Shown: positions 22,900 to 34,969 of the stretch, in pieces
Layout of the letters: each line of letters starts with the position of its first letter
How positions within the stretch are numbered: the stretch's first letter is position 1
From: Diatrype stigma
Taxonomy: Eukaryota; Ascomycota; Sordariomycetes; Xylariales; Diatrypaceae
Reading direction: 5' to 3'
Length of the DNA stretch: 64,000 nucleotides
Assembly (NCBI GenBank): GCA_022225965.2
Contig: JAKJXP020000031.1
Coordinates: 372,001 to 436,000, forward strand
The notes under the pieces: generated by a model
Databases searched by the model: none
The model's input: the letters and a program-made list of their open reading frames with translations, nothing else
Told to the model about the DNA's origin: nothing
Program-made: the position numbers and the translations under genes

Positions 22900-24115
22900 G
22901 TTTAGATTATAGGACTTGCTGGCTATTCTAGTGAACTGGAACAGTAGCTCTTGATCATGGAAATTCCAGTCATTGATTCTAGGATATCCTCGAGTATTTA
23001 TACACCACTCCGTAGTTCTCTATATGCTGAGTTTGCCACCACCCATCATCATCGGTTTGATTCCCGGTAGTCCGTGATTATTCACTTGCCCTCGCGTAAG
23101 TGAGCCCATGATGAATGATGAGTAAGTACTTCCCATGGACGTGGTCATTTTAGAAGATTAGTAGACCGAGGACTGAGACTCTAAGCAAAGGGCTCGAGAG
23201 ACGGTGACACTATTTTCAAGACTCACCTAACTTCAACGAATCAAATCAAGTCGCTTGGAAGAAAAGCATGAAATTTGCAGCCCCTTAAAGCTCATAGGAC
23301 CAGGTTTTGAAGCATCACATCTTCGTTACTAATGGACGAAGCGTACTATAACAGCAGATGCTTACACTATCGAAAGCCACTGACTAAGAGCTAGGTCTGA
23401 AATGGAAGCTTCTCTCGTCACACTGGGATTAATGTTGGGGTTATACTATTCGATTGTGGAGACCAAAGGCTCTGATACACTCCGCACACCTGCACGAGGC
23501 CAACGACGTGTGTGGCATGTGTGCGTGTACATGGTGTGCAAGTCGTGTAAACTGGGACCGTTTTACCAAGAAAAGGTGAGGCTCAGCCTCGCAAACTAAT
23601 ATTTAGCGATTTATGACCAATCAGAGTCCATATGCACTGTTTTCGCTCCCATTTACCTCGCTTGCTCACTGACACAGCTCCCCTATCTCATTAGCTTCAT
23701 CAGTGTTATGAACCTCCTCCTTGTCAATATGAAGCCGCCGTCAACCTCGCTTACTGAGGTCCTCGTCACTGGGCGCTTCTAGCTCCTTGTCAGCACCGTC
23801 ATGCTCCATGATTGCCAGGATGGGATCCAGCATGGAGACCTCTCTGGGGCGACCCAGTCCCTGACGAGTATTCATTCTGCTTGACTGAACCGCGACAACC
23901 ACGAGAGGCTACGGAAATCTACTGATCTCTAGTTTGAAGCAATACATCAGGTCCCAGTGGACAAAAGGGGTAATTTCACATTTGCCCCATAACCGATATC
24001 TCATATGTGGTACGTAATGATGACTCGCATTTCCATCTTACTACTCTACAGCCATCTTGGCTTTCCTTCACCGTCTAATCTCTAGTTCAGCATACTACCA
24101 TATAGGTACAACATC
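22900..24115. other. Intergenic region
   Basis: Holds the expansin-like gene promoter (TATA at 22995-23002). The remaining 1.1 kb shows no supported gene. Confidence 0.55.
22995..23002 (-). promoter_or_regulatory. TATA box of the expansin-like gene
   Basis: On the minus strand this reads TATAAATA and lies about 95 bp before the ATG at 22899. Placement fits a core promoter. Confidence 0.55.
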
Positions 24116-24720
24116 CTAATCCAAAAGCGCTGTTTTCCAGTCCTCCCTCGAAGTCAGAGCGTGATTGTGCACGTACGCTCTCACCTCGTCCGCGAACTCC
24201 ACTGCGTCGTGATGGAATCTGAGGATGGTGGTTGTGTTGACCGGATCGCTGTACTCAGGCTGGTACAGCAGGGCGTACACCGTGTCAAGAAGGGCGGTCG
24301 TGCTGATGTCGCTCGTCCAGTCGCGGTCGAAGATGCTGTGGCAGATCCTCCCGTGGGCATTGACACTGGGGTGCTTGATCTTGGTCAGGAAGCGCCGGGT
24401 ATTTCTCATCGGCGTGGAGATATAGCAGAAATGTCCCCCCGGTATAGGGGCTGCCGTCGGGGCCTTCCCTGACCACCTTCCAGAACAACATGTCAATCTG
24501 GCTAGGATAAACATCGTATTTGGGATGCGGTCCCCTGGTAATGATCGACTGCATCATGAGCCACGATGTACGTAAGCTGGACTGAAAACCCCCTGAGCGG
24601 GATGCGGTGGAACGAGGGACAGATGGTCCCGCACGACGATGTCTTTCTAGTCTTTCGAGTAAACCTCCGTTCCGTGCCCATCGCGCACTTGCCAATGTCT
24701 AAGGCCTGCAAGCAGTCTTT
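24116..24720 (-). pseudogene. Decayed ubiquitin-conjugating (E2/UBC) domain fragment
   Basis: Coding sense runs along the minus strand but jumps between all three frames. One frame gives IPLRGFSVQLTYIVA, the next gives VYPSQIDMLFWKVVREGPDG plus SPYTGGTFLLYLH, and the next gives RFLTKIKHPSVNAHGRICHS then IFDRDWTSDISTTALLDTVY to the stop at 24116. Order and spacing match the UBC fold found at the end of some large fungal proteins, including the catalytic-cysteine position in GRICHS. Several residues normally found between the YP and RFLTK motifs are missing. At least two frame shifts, probably more, prevent a working product. No clear N-terminal part of the parent gene is seen upstream. Confidence 0.65.
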
Positions 24721-25421
24721 GACTCATCACGACTTAGTGATCGAAAGGAGAAGGTGGTATTCTGGCACGTAGGGTCAATATCCAAAAGAAGAGCAAAAAG
24801 AAAAATGATGCAAAAACATACAACACCAGGGATTCGCTGGTCGTCACCGACCCAACTACTGGTCTGGCCCTATGTGGTTTATCTAGGGGAGAGCGGACGG
24901 GATCCCGAGTTTTCCACATGGTATGGTCGTATGTGTTAGAAATGTCCCTTAGTTTTATTGATATACTCCGCGCTCCCTGAATCTCCAACAATACCGATGG
25001 ATCGAGAGCGATGACCCGATGACCCACAATACATCCCGATATTGTTCAACTCTTTTCTCTCTGGCTGTCCCAAACGAGAGCATTACATCCATCATCCATC
25101 TCGAAGGCCAATGTCGTTCTAAAATTTGTGATGAGTACCGGGCTAGGTCGCTAGCTAGATGCCTAACAGCAAGATATTGATGGTTGCAGGTCAGGGGCTC
25201 CATTCGGAGATAGGAGCTAGGAAACGCTCCACCTGGGCGGTATAACCTCTATCCGAAGCTCTACACAGTTCCATTCTGTATATAACCGCTCTTCCTACTC
25301 TAGCTTAAAAAAGCTCGTATGTAGCTGGACAATTATCAGTTTCTGCTATATCCCCAATACTCTGATCGATGACCTGGAACGTTATACTGATACAGCGGGG
25401 CACTCCTTACCCAAATGTTGT
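24721..25421. other. Spacer between E2 fossil and P450
   Basis: No recognised gene. It could hide further decayed parts of the E2-containing parent gene, but I found no family motif. Confidence 0.4.
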
Positions 25422-25894
25422 TCATACTGTGACTTCGGAAACAAGAGCAGGGACAACACCCAGGGACGGAGTGACGAGAGCGAAATTGTCGTTGGTAACG
25501 TAGAAATCCTCTGCCTTCGTCGTTGGGAACTTGAACTCGAAGCGCTGCACGATGTTGCCAAGCAGCAGGTAGATCTCCACCAAGGCAAGACTGAATCAAG
25601 ATATTAGTCTGCGTGCCTGACTCGCCCTGGATCGCGTGAGGGGATACTTACTGCATTCCAACGCAATTGCGCTTTCCCTTCCCGAACGGCACGAAGGTCT
25701 TCTTGCCCGGCTGCCATGGGTTGGGATCCATCCACCGATCCGGATTGAAGCGCTGGGGCTCCGGATACTCTTCCTCGTTCTGGTGGAGCAAGTGTAAGGT
25801 CATCCCGACGGGTGTGCCGGCCGGTATGCGCCAGTCTGCGTAAACGAGGTCCTTGTCCTGGGCGATACGAGCACTGCGAGTGGCTATAGCGGGA

Positions 25895-25908
25895 GCTAGG
25901 CGCTAGGC
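25895..25908. repeat. Perfect 7 bp tandem duplication inside the P450
   Basis: Plus strand reads gctaggc twice in a row (25895-25901, 25902-25908). Counting only one copy restores the P450 frame from EAMRLAP into IATRSARIAQDKD. Confidence 0.9.
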
Positions 25909-26235
25909 GCATGGCTTCCATGATGATGGCAGTCAGGTACGGAAGCTGCTCGAGCGTCTTACAGTCACGGTTGGGGGCAGCAGCAAGCTCTGCCCGTAGC
26001 TTCTGGAGGATCTTGGGGTCGCTGTAGATGTGGAAGGCTGCGATTCGTATGACGGCGGCCGTCGTCTCGAAGCCAGCGCCTGTTGTGGTAGACACCTCCT
26101 GGAAGACTCGCTCAAATGACTTCTCGGAGGGTAAGAGATTGGACTGCACGATTTCATGGACCAATGTGCGTGGGCCGTCATCATCGGCGGACATTGCCGC
26201 CTTCATGAAATTCTTGGTATCATCCATGGAAATCT

Positions 26236-26258
26236 ACACACACACACACGCGCGCGCA
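26236..26258. repeat. CA/CG dinucleotide repeat in a P450 intron
   Basis: An (ac)n tract passing into (gc)n lies next to the acceptor of the second P450 intron. Confidence 0.8.
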
Positions 26259-27145
26259 ACACACAATACATATGTATTAGCGGTTGAAGAAGTCAATGCA
26301 TTCTGCCAACTGAGACTTACAATCATGAAGCGGAAGAACTGCTTCATAACAGGATCGGAGACCGCCATGATCCACTGCGGCGGGATGGACCGCATCAAGG
26401 GACCGAAGAAGCGTATGAACTTGGTGGTACGCCACAAGAGACCGCCAGCCTGAGCGGCGACCACCATGCCGGCATCAAAGTCGTCCTTTCCAAGATCATT
26501 GTAATGCTTCCCAAATATATACTCGTTAGTCACATCTCGCACGAATGCGGTAAAGGCGGCGCCGAGGTCTACGGTCTTCCGAGACGCGGCAAAGCCCGAT
26601 AGCCTGTCAAAAAGCGCTTGGACATGCCTCATGATCATGTCCTGCTGATTCGACACCTTGACCTTGGAGAAGAAGGGGCTCAAGGGCAGACGGCGGCTCT
26701 TGTGGAGGGTGTGATCGGCCGTCCAGATGGTGGCGCCTTTTGTCGCGAAAGCATCGACCGACCAATCGTACTTGTGCCATACCCCTTCCTGGCGGTTGTA
26801 GAGAGTGTCGAAGAAAGCCGCATCATTCACGTGAAGCTCGTAGGGGCTGATACGGATGATGGGGCCTATTCCAGAAGCGTGTGAGCACAGCCGTTGCGAG
26901 ACCCGACTCCGGGACTAGGTCCTCCTCACCGTACTGTTTAGCGGCTCTGCTATCTTTAAGGTATACTGCCCGCTGTGGTAAAGATCGTAGTAGCCCTCGT
27001 ACAGTCGCGTCACGGCTGCCAGCTTGGGGCCAGGGAATCGGGATAGGGGATGCAGATATAGCCGGTATAGCGCAAGGGTCACATAGTAGAGGACAATAGT
27101 AACAGTGATGCTCTGCCACGATAGCATGCTAGAGAGGACTTCCAT

Positions 27146-27872
27146 GGCGGCGATGGTAAAATGTTGAGCCTACGTGAAAGATGACGGTTGGGAATCTTAC
27201 GGAACCCTTGACGAAGGGGGAACGGAGACCCAAGGCCCTTGCGAGTCGGTAGACTCACCTGTTATGTGCTTTTCCTCCATGGTCTACTACCAGCTGGTGG
27301 TCGGAGTACGGCGCAGCTAGCCCGCAAGCCCCCAACTCACGTTGTAGTCGCGTGAAACCAACTCGATATATGGGGACGATCCACCACGAAGGAACTATCC
27401 GTCAGGATTCAGCGGCTCCTTAGTTCTGAAGCAAGGTATATATAGATATGTGGCGTAAAGGGGGGTGGTGAGGTGGGGCTGTCATGACGAGGCGAGAGGT
27501 AGGAAATGCAGGCTGGATGGGAGGCGGGGAGGGCTAGATACTAGGCAGGGTGAGCAGGGGTTTGCACAGGGGTTGATCTACATCAGTTGAACAGTGAAGC
27601 CCGTATATCTCCGTGTCTGAATGGAGTTAAGATTTCATATAGTCTAAGCGCAAGTTCTGCAGGTAGTAGGTACTATGAACAGCAACATACAACAAAGTAT
27701 TTATATCTCAAAAAGCAACAACGTTCTAAGCATAACCAGTCATCCCTGGCCATATTCCCTGTCGTAGATAGTCGAGAAGTTCCGTAGCTCCGTAGCTCCG
27801 TATATGCATGTATATGTGCCCGGCTTCCGCAAACGCCCCTGAGTGTTTATGTCGTCCCTGAATCTACTGTAG
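27146..27872. other. Intergenic region
   Basis: Separates the P450 start (minus) from the end of the IBTK-like gene (minus); it should hold the P450 promoter. Nothing else recognised. Confidence 0.5.
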
Positions 27873-30800
27873 CTATTGCGCCTTTCCACTTCTATAATTT
27901 CCTCGTGCTCGTCCCCCTCTCGCCCCTCCCCCTCTGCCGTGCTGGGGTTGGGCGTTAGCTGAGCTTGAGCTTGCCTCCGCCCCGCTGCTACTGCTTTTAG
28001 CACCAGCACCAGCATCAAGACCTCCCCTTCCTCGGTTGCTGCCGCCTTTCGACTTGTTGCTCCGGCTCTTGCGACTGCCGCCGCTACCACTACCACTACC
28101 ACTGCCCTCTTTCTTCTCACCGCGGCCCTTATCGCGAGTGACGCGCCTGGCCTCTTCTTCTTGCATGCGCCTGCTTTCCTGATCCCACCACTCCTGGAAG
28201 GCCTGTTCCTGCTGGATATCCTGCAGGCTCCTCTTGGCCACTGCCTCGCGCACCGATTCCTGCTCGCGCTGCTGCTGGCCGATGATGTCCGCTAAACCAA
28301 CGCCCATCTCGAGCTCGGGTTGCGGCGGACGCTGGATGTATGACTTCGAATGTGGCATTAGTGGTTGGGGCTCAGGACGACTAGACTTGGCGGAGCTTGT
28401 CGGGGCTGTGCTTGTCTTCTGGCCGGGGAATCTCGTATCGGGAGACGCGGTACGACGAGGAATGGAATCTCCCCCAGTTGATGATTCAGCGGCTACGAGG
28501 GGTTTCTGGATAGGCGAAGGGCTCTTCAATCCAGCATTCGCGCTGAACATGTCCTTCAAGGATGGTTTGGATGTTGGCGCAGGTTGCTGCCAAGGCGATT
28601 CCTTCTTGTCACTAACCTTCGTCCAAGGCTGATGTTGAGTTTTCGCATCGGCCTGCGCAGCCTGCTCAGCTTGTTGCTGCAGATATTTTTTCCTCTCTTT
28701 CTGTGACATCTTCTGGGGGGTCGTCCGTGGATATTCTTTTTTATTTTCAGCGGCTAATCCGGCAGACAAAGCCGATTGCGCCGGTCTCGACTCTGCCAAC
28801 ACTTCACGCAGGTTCAATCGAGAAGTGGCAAAAGTCGATGAGCCCCAGGGATTTCCACCTTCCGAAGCTTTTCTTGCCATAGATTCACTTGGGGAGTCAT
28901 GCGACATAAGCGGCGGGTACGATAGCGAGTCTAATGGACTAGCAATTGGGGTTCCTGTAACTTCAATAGCTTTCCCTTTGGAACTTTGCCGGAGATCCGA
29001 TGTGGTCGGGAGATCTAACTGATGAGGCACAGTAGATCTCAGACCAGTTGGAGATTTCAGACTTCCTGTTAGAGATGGCTCCTCTTCGTCCATATCGAAG
29101 ATAAGGTCACCCTGTGAGTCTTTAGGCCGAAGAACTGGGGTCAGGGGTTCGTTCTGAGCTGTCTTTGACTTGCGGTTGATTCTCTCAGGCGTAGGCGAGC
29201 CGACGACTGAGTCATCTAAACTACCAAAACGAGTCTTGAAAGATGATGACAGCTTCTTTTCTTCATCCCTCTGCGATGTCTTATAGGCCATCTCTTTCAC
29301 TCGCGTCTGTCTCTCTTGATCGATGTCTTCCGCCAGCCGAGGGTGACGTTCATGAAGCAGAATGTCAGCTGTTCCACTTCGCGCAAAGGGACATCTTGCC
29401 AGTTGGTTTTCTTGGACTGCTTGGTCCAGCTCGGCGAGCAAATCAGCATCGAGGTCATCGAGAAGACTGCAGAAGAGTTAGTATATGCGTCCTAGATTTC
29501 ACAGTCGAGCCCAATAGATAGCTCATATGCGCAAGATGTGCATGCATGTAGACAGCAAACCCAACAATCCTTGTATAAGGCATATTGTTCGGTGCAGGAT
29601 TGGAGGATCACGTACTGATTTTCAAGCATGGATTCCATTTGGAGGCATATATACTCAAGGCCTTTATCTTTGAACTCGGTGACAGAGCAAGGGCTGATAA
29701 GGTTCAATAGGGTTGAGATATTCCGCGTGGTTACTAGGAATATAAGTAAGTGATAGCGTGGAGGGGTGGGAGGGAGACATACCAAAGCGACCGAGAATCT
29801 TCTGACAAATTTGTGAAAGCCGATCCAACATGAGCTCATTCGCAATGCTCATCACATCCATAACAAGCTCAGAAAAATCGTCTATGCTCTCAGCAACCAC
29901 ATCATCGAACAACTCCTCCCCAACATCGGCATACAGATGTTGGAGGACATAATGAAATGAGCCTGGATCCATGTGTTTAAGGTCGATATTGACCCGACCG
30001 GGATGTTGCTGGGTATTACGCCGTGCCTCTAGCCACATGCCACGTGAACGGCCATGGAAAAGTCCTTGGAACCACGGGCATCGCTGGCAAGTCATGTCAC
30101 TATGGACTAGAACTTCATCCCCGTCTAGCTCTAAAAGAGTGTCCGCATCTCCAAAGAAATCTGGATCTTCGATTGCTCTTGCAAAGTCCTTATTCATGAA
30201 TCGTTCCGGGGTGCTCTGTGTTCTGACAGCAGCTTCAAGTTTGGGCATACTCAATTTTGCGGCTAGCTTCATCAACTCTGTACGGATTGCTCGGTATCGG
30301 TGGGCCAACGGTGGTGGTTGACGCGGAAAAGCCCAATCAGCTACAACACGGTCCAGATATAAGTAGATAACGATGTTTACCAATGTGACCACGTCGATGC
30401 TACCAAGAAGTTCGACAACGGTGACGTTATCCTCGTGACTGATGATGAGAACGTCTGGCAGCTCAAAAAACCCTGACTCTCGAGATCGTTGGAGACCGGC
30501 GCACAGGACAGGACTACGAGCTGCCAGAATCCAGGAATGGACGGGAACTTCGATATCTGGATTGGAAGTCGTGCGGATGACCGTGTTGAGACTCCCATTC
30601 TTGAATTTCCAATCACGAAGATGGGCCCGAAGATCATCCTCAAGATCAGTAGAGGTCAGGACTTCGTATGCTAAAGCATCTACCCGGCCCTCTAGTCCCT
30701 CCGGAATCTGGAACTTCCACGTGTCTTTGTCTCTGGCCTTGGAATTCCGAGCCTTGAAACCATCGAGGGACAGCAAAGGGGCCATATCACGCCATAGACC

Positions 30801-32903
30801 AGGCTGGTCAACTTCGATTTGTTCCCTTGTCACGTCGCAGTCCTTACGGATGGCAGCATATGCCCCGAATGTGGAACTCCTAACGGCCACGATATCGGTG
30901 ATATATGGCACACGTTGGAACTTGAAATCCTTCCGTCTTTTTTCTACCGTGCCCGTAACTTTGGTGTCTTTTGCCTTTGTTCGCTTAACACGCCGCCAAA
31001 CAGCTCCAGATTGGGTAGATATGATCACTGAGCTGTAGTCACCAACGCTTACGGACTTGACACCGTCTTTCCGAGAGCTCCATATACACTGGGGCCGACT
31101 CACAGCATCTTTGATTTTTGCTGGATTGGTAGTGGAGGTTGCCGGCTGATTGCCATCGATTCTATGGTTCAGGTGCATCGTGAACAGATCACCGCTCCCA
31201 GACACCGCTGCAATGGTGTCTCCACCTGATGTTATCTGGTGGATTTTTCGACTACTACGGTCTATATGAGACGGTGCGGAACGTCCCACGGATCGTTGAA
31301 GCGGAGAGTTTACAAGTCCATCATGGAACGGGAAGGTGACCCAATTGTATCCATAACTCGTGAAGACACAAACGGCATGGTTGTCAAGTAGGCAGCTTGT
31401 AGCTCTATCTATCGCAGACACAGCGAGAATCGAATGGTTTGAAAGCTGGGATGCGGCCACTTTTCTCGGAATTGTCTGGATCTCAAGGGATCTGGAGTCT
31501 GCGTCCATCAAGCCGAGTTGACCAATGTTCTTACCCCAGCAGAACAAAGATGAGCCTGTGTGCGCGACGGAATGAACTGCAGATGCGGCAATCCCAAGGA
31601 TGATCTCTTTCTTTAAGGGACCGAAAACTTGGCGAGGCGTACTGCTAATAGGTTCTTCATCGGGCTTTGAAGGAGGTGGCAGAGCGAAGCCAAGTTGACA
31701 GAAAGCGTTGGAGCCCCAGGTCCAAAGTTCGCCACCGTTCGTCACAGCCATCGTGTGGTTCTGCCCTAGAGCTACCATCTCGATTCTCTTGTCAAATAAG
31801 GCTCCCTGAACAGGCTCGAAAGTGAACCGAGTGTTCTCGTCACCGAGACCTAGGCGGCCACCACGACCTACACCGCATACGTAGAGGTTCGAGATTGGGT
31901 CGGTAGTAAGGATGGCGCTGTGCAGTTTGGAGAGAACAACATCCTGGATAAACAACGGCAGGTTCCGAATCAAAGTAGGAACAGCATCTGGGTGGCGGGA
32001 CGTAGAGTCCTCCAGATCCGAGAGGCGTCCCTGCTTAGCAAGGTATTCATCATGGAAAAGACCAATAAGACGCTCAGGGCGCTTTAACTGGACACGTTCC
32101 GGATATTGGCGGTCATCTTCATCGCCGAGGCCAAGTGATAAATTCTTATTGCTTCCGAAGGTAAAGATTTCCTCACCTATGCCTAAACTGTTATGGTGGT
32201 GGCTACCAAGGAGTCAGTAATTAAAGAAGAGGAAAGGTATAATAGATATTCCTACTAACCGCATGATCTCACCCTCAACATCCTCATAGTCGTCTGACTC
32301 GTTATCAGAGCTCGGATGGTCCACAGAATCCTTTAGGGACCGAAGGGCAATGGTAGCATTGTAGACATCGAATGGGCTATTTCCCTCATGGTCTTTCGTC
32401 TTAATTAACCGTCCGACCTTGACCATGGTATTTCCAACTGATTCGGTCATATTCCTACGTTCTTTTTCAAGGAGCAAGCGTGCAATGGAGATATTGCCGT
32501 TATATAAAGCCCGATGCAGGGCATTCCAGCCACTTTCAGCATCTTGAATGTATATGTCAATTGAAGGATGGTCGAGAAGAGCTTCGACAAAGACTACCGC
32601 ATTTGGTGATGCGGACGAGGAAGCTCTTAGCAATAAAGTCAGCCCTGCATGATCTCGACTGTTGACATCGTTCTTTCCGAGAGCATAGGTAGTATTCTTC
32701 AAGCTTGCGATGTTAGCCCCGGGGCCAGAACCCTTCCGCGACTTTATGGGGGTGCGTGGCGAGGTTCCGAAGGCACCGGGGCTCCCTATTCCTGATCCAC
32801 CTAAGCCTTTCGAGGGTTGGAGGGTATGTCCGGCAGAAGCCAGCTGTCGACAAAACTTGTCGGTGTCATTTTCCCAATAGTATTTCCAAAGTAGGTAACT
32901 CAT
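27873..32903 (-). CDS. Ankyrin / RCC1 / double-BTB protein, IBTK-like
   Basis: Four exons (32903-32260, 32202-29783, 29733-29616, 29466-27873) encode 1591 aa. Start MSYLLWKYYWEN was chosen because the frame is closed by a stop shortly upstream and this ATG fits relatives. Residues 1-215 hold ankyrin repeats (NSRDHAGLTLLLRA, GWNALHRALYNGNISIARLL). RCC1 repeats follow (EIFTFGSNKNLSLGLGDEDD, VCGVGRGGRLGLGDENT, LWTWGSNAFCQLG, LFCWGKNIGQLG). Two BTB/POZ domains come next (VPVHSWILAARSPVL; VHSDMTCQRCPWFQGLF). The C-terminal 530 residues are long, charged and disordered, ending in Gly/Arg repeats. This domain order is that of the animal protein IBTK, a substrate adaptor for Cullin-3 ubiquitin ligase, so a similar adaptor role is inferred. 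Confidence 0.88.
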
Positions 32904-34613
32904 GTGTAGGTAAGGATTGTCGTCTAAGCGCTTCGAGCGCACCTTGCTGTGAATCCCGAAGGATCACGGCCTGTTTGAAGGTGCGGGTACAGAAGCGCTT
33001 TGACTTGACGGGTGATGCCAGAGGACGTAGCCACTGGACCCAAGGTTGTATCCGATGTGGGATGTATGATAATATGTGGTTGCGATACGATCGCGGGAAT
33101 ATCGGACAAAGGGCGGCGCGCGTCGCAAGTCGAGGGTAGAATTCGTCGAATCGTCGTTGACAACGGAACGGAACGGTCGGACGCCACGGAGTTAACGTCA
33201 AGGTCGATACGATAATCTGACTCGGAGTAAGGGTTGTCTTGACGATGGTTCGGTAGCGGGATGTACAATGCGCGGTCAGTTAAACCACTAGGTGAGTTCA
33301 GGTGTCGAGAAACGAAAAGTATGAAGAGTTGAAGGAAGGAGGGCTTGAAGATCTGCGTGTCGTTAATTAAATCGATTGATACCTACGAAGTATTTAGACT
33401 ACAAGGACTCTGATGGCAATGACCCCCCTATGTGATTTGTGCGTTCAGGCGTTCGAAGCCCCAAACCCCGCGACCGGTTTAGCGCACACTGGCAAGCCAA
33501 TCAGAGCGTCAGAATAGTGAGCATGGTCAATTCTCAGGGCAGACATCATTATCGATAACTGTATGTAGCTGTATGAATTATAGGTACCTATACATATGTA
33601 TACTCTCTAGGTATTAGGTACTGTGTATCTTTACAGTAAGGTTGGCCGATAACTGACTAATGGCAATGGAATATAGATATCCTTACTATGTATATCTTGC
33701 CAAGTGTCCATATACATCAAGGTCAACGGTAGGTATACGAAGTAGGGTTGTAGGGTTATGTACTTAGACATGCCGGCATGCTTGCTCGGCCACGCGTGTT
33801 TAAGCATTGGTCACTGCGCGCGCTTCTGCAAGCCCTTACGGGGTGTGGATTACCTAAATCCCCGCGTCAAGGTTCCATCCGTGCGGCTCCGAGAGCTCTT
33901 CAGAGGGGAGACCAGAGCTTGGGAAACCGTGCCCCGCAAGTTTGCATCATTTTAAGCACTCAAGTCGAAGTAACGGCGATTGGTTACAACGGCGGTGAGG
34001 CTTCACACTGGCTACGAATAGGAGTTGATACCGAATTGAAGCTGAACGTCCTTTACTGCCTACCTGCCTACCTGCCTAAATAGTAGATGATGTGCGGTTT
34101 ATTAGATTATGGCAAAAACCTGGGATACTATTCCGTGGTCTCGTCGTAGTGAATTATAATGGATAGCTTGTCATCGGTTGGTATCGACAGATTCCATGGC
34201 ATTTCGGGGTCAGAAGACTAACCAGTTCTGCCAGTATACATAGTTAACCCATGCTTGTACTCCAGAAAACATAATGACTGTAACCATATACACATGGATG
34301 GTAGCTATTGCTTTAGCTTCTAGTAAATCTTTTTCTAGCAGGTTGTCCTGCTATCAAAGCCTAGCTAAAGCACATGCCTTACGAATGATATTCGATAAGT
34401 TTTGTCAAGTAGGTATAGAGACTGATACCTAGTGTCTTCTCAAAGTGTCAGTCCTGAGCGCCGTAATTCCATATCGAATGACAACGTTCTTATATGCCAA
34501 TTGTCCATTACCAACTAGTGACATTTGTACCGTAGGCAGGTAAAGTCATTACAAATTATTGATGAGGTAATTGGGACCTGCTGTGATTGCCCAGAGTGTC
34601 AGTCTCCAGAGTC

Positions 34614-34640
34614 GCCAAGACTGCCAAGACTGCCAAGACT
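34614..34640. repeat. 9 bp x 3 tandem repeat
   Basis: The unit gccaagact occurs three times head to tail, about 330 bp upstream of the carrier start. Confidence 0.85.
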
Positions 34641-34917
34641 GTGGATATCCCCCCAACCGATCCCGCAGTGGCTTCCGTCGGCTTTTCGTGGGGTCTGACT
34701 CTCATGAATCCCAAGATGGCGCTAGACGCACGGATGCACGAGCTTGATTGATCGAATATACCGAATTAAACCCTTAAACATTGGTCCCGCCGCGATCGCA
34801 GGGCGGGATCAAAATTCCAATTCCAAATCCGACAACGCCAGGCCTGCCATCCGCGACTGTCCAGGCTCGCGCAGTCAAAAGGCCCTCTACACCCTTCAAT
34901 TCCGATCTTCTCTAGAG

Positions 34918-34944
34918 GTTTACACGGTTTACACGGTTTACACG
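34918..34944. repeat. 9 bp x 3 tandem repeat in the carrier leader
   Basis: The unit gtttacacg occurs three times, ending 25 bp before the carrier ATG at 34970, so it is probably inside the 5' UTR. Confidence 0.85.
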
Positions 34945-34969
34945 CTCTCATCCCATCCACGCATTCACC

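Larger units (their letters stand above)
25422..27145 (-). pseudogene. Cytochrome P450 broken by two frame shifts
   Basis: Four exons (27145-26930, 26865-26321, 26233-25652, 25590-25422) cover a whole P450 of about 500 codons. It has a membrane anchor, then [44 protein letters not shown] (I-helix), EAMR (ExxR), PDRWMDPNPW and the heme loop FVPFGKGKRNCVG. Two lesions break the frame. One base is missing near 26945 in exon 1, just before KQYG. A 7 bp tandem duplication (25895-25908) sits immediately after the ExxR motif in exon 3. All splice sites look normal and phases are correct once both are discounted, so the loss looks recent. The family resembles fungal P450s that start with a single anchor and LHPL; substrate unknown. 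Confidence 0.8.
32904..34969. other. 2 kb divergent intergenic region
   Basis: Between the divergent IBTK-like (minus) and oxodicarboxylate carrier (plus) genes. AT-rich in the middle. It holds two short tandem repeats described separately. Minus-strand ORFs at 32866-33268 overlap the IBTK-like leader and have no family features. Confidence 0.55.

Noticed and set aside
32866..33268. Open frames just upstream of the IBTK-like start
   Set aside because: No family features; most likely leader sequence. An extra 5' exon of the IBTK-like gene cannot be excluded but is not supported by conservation I can see.
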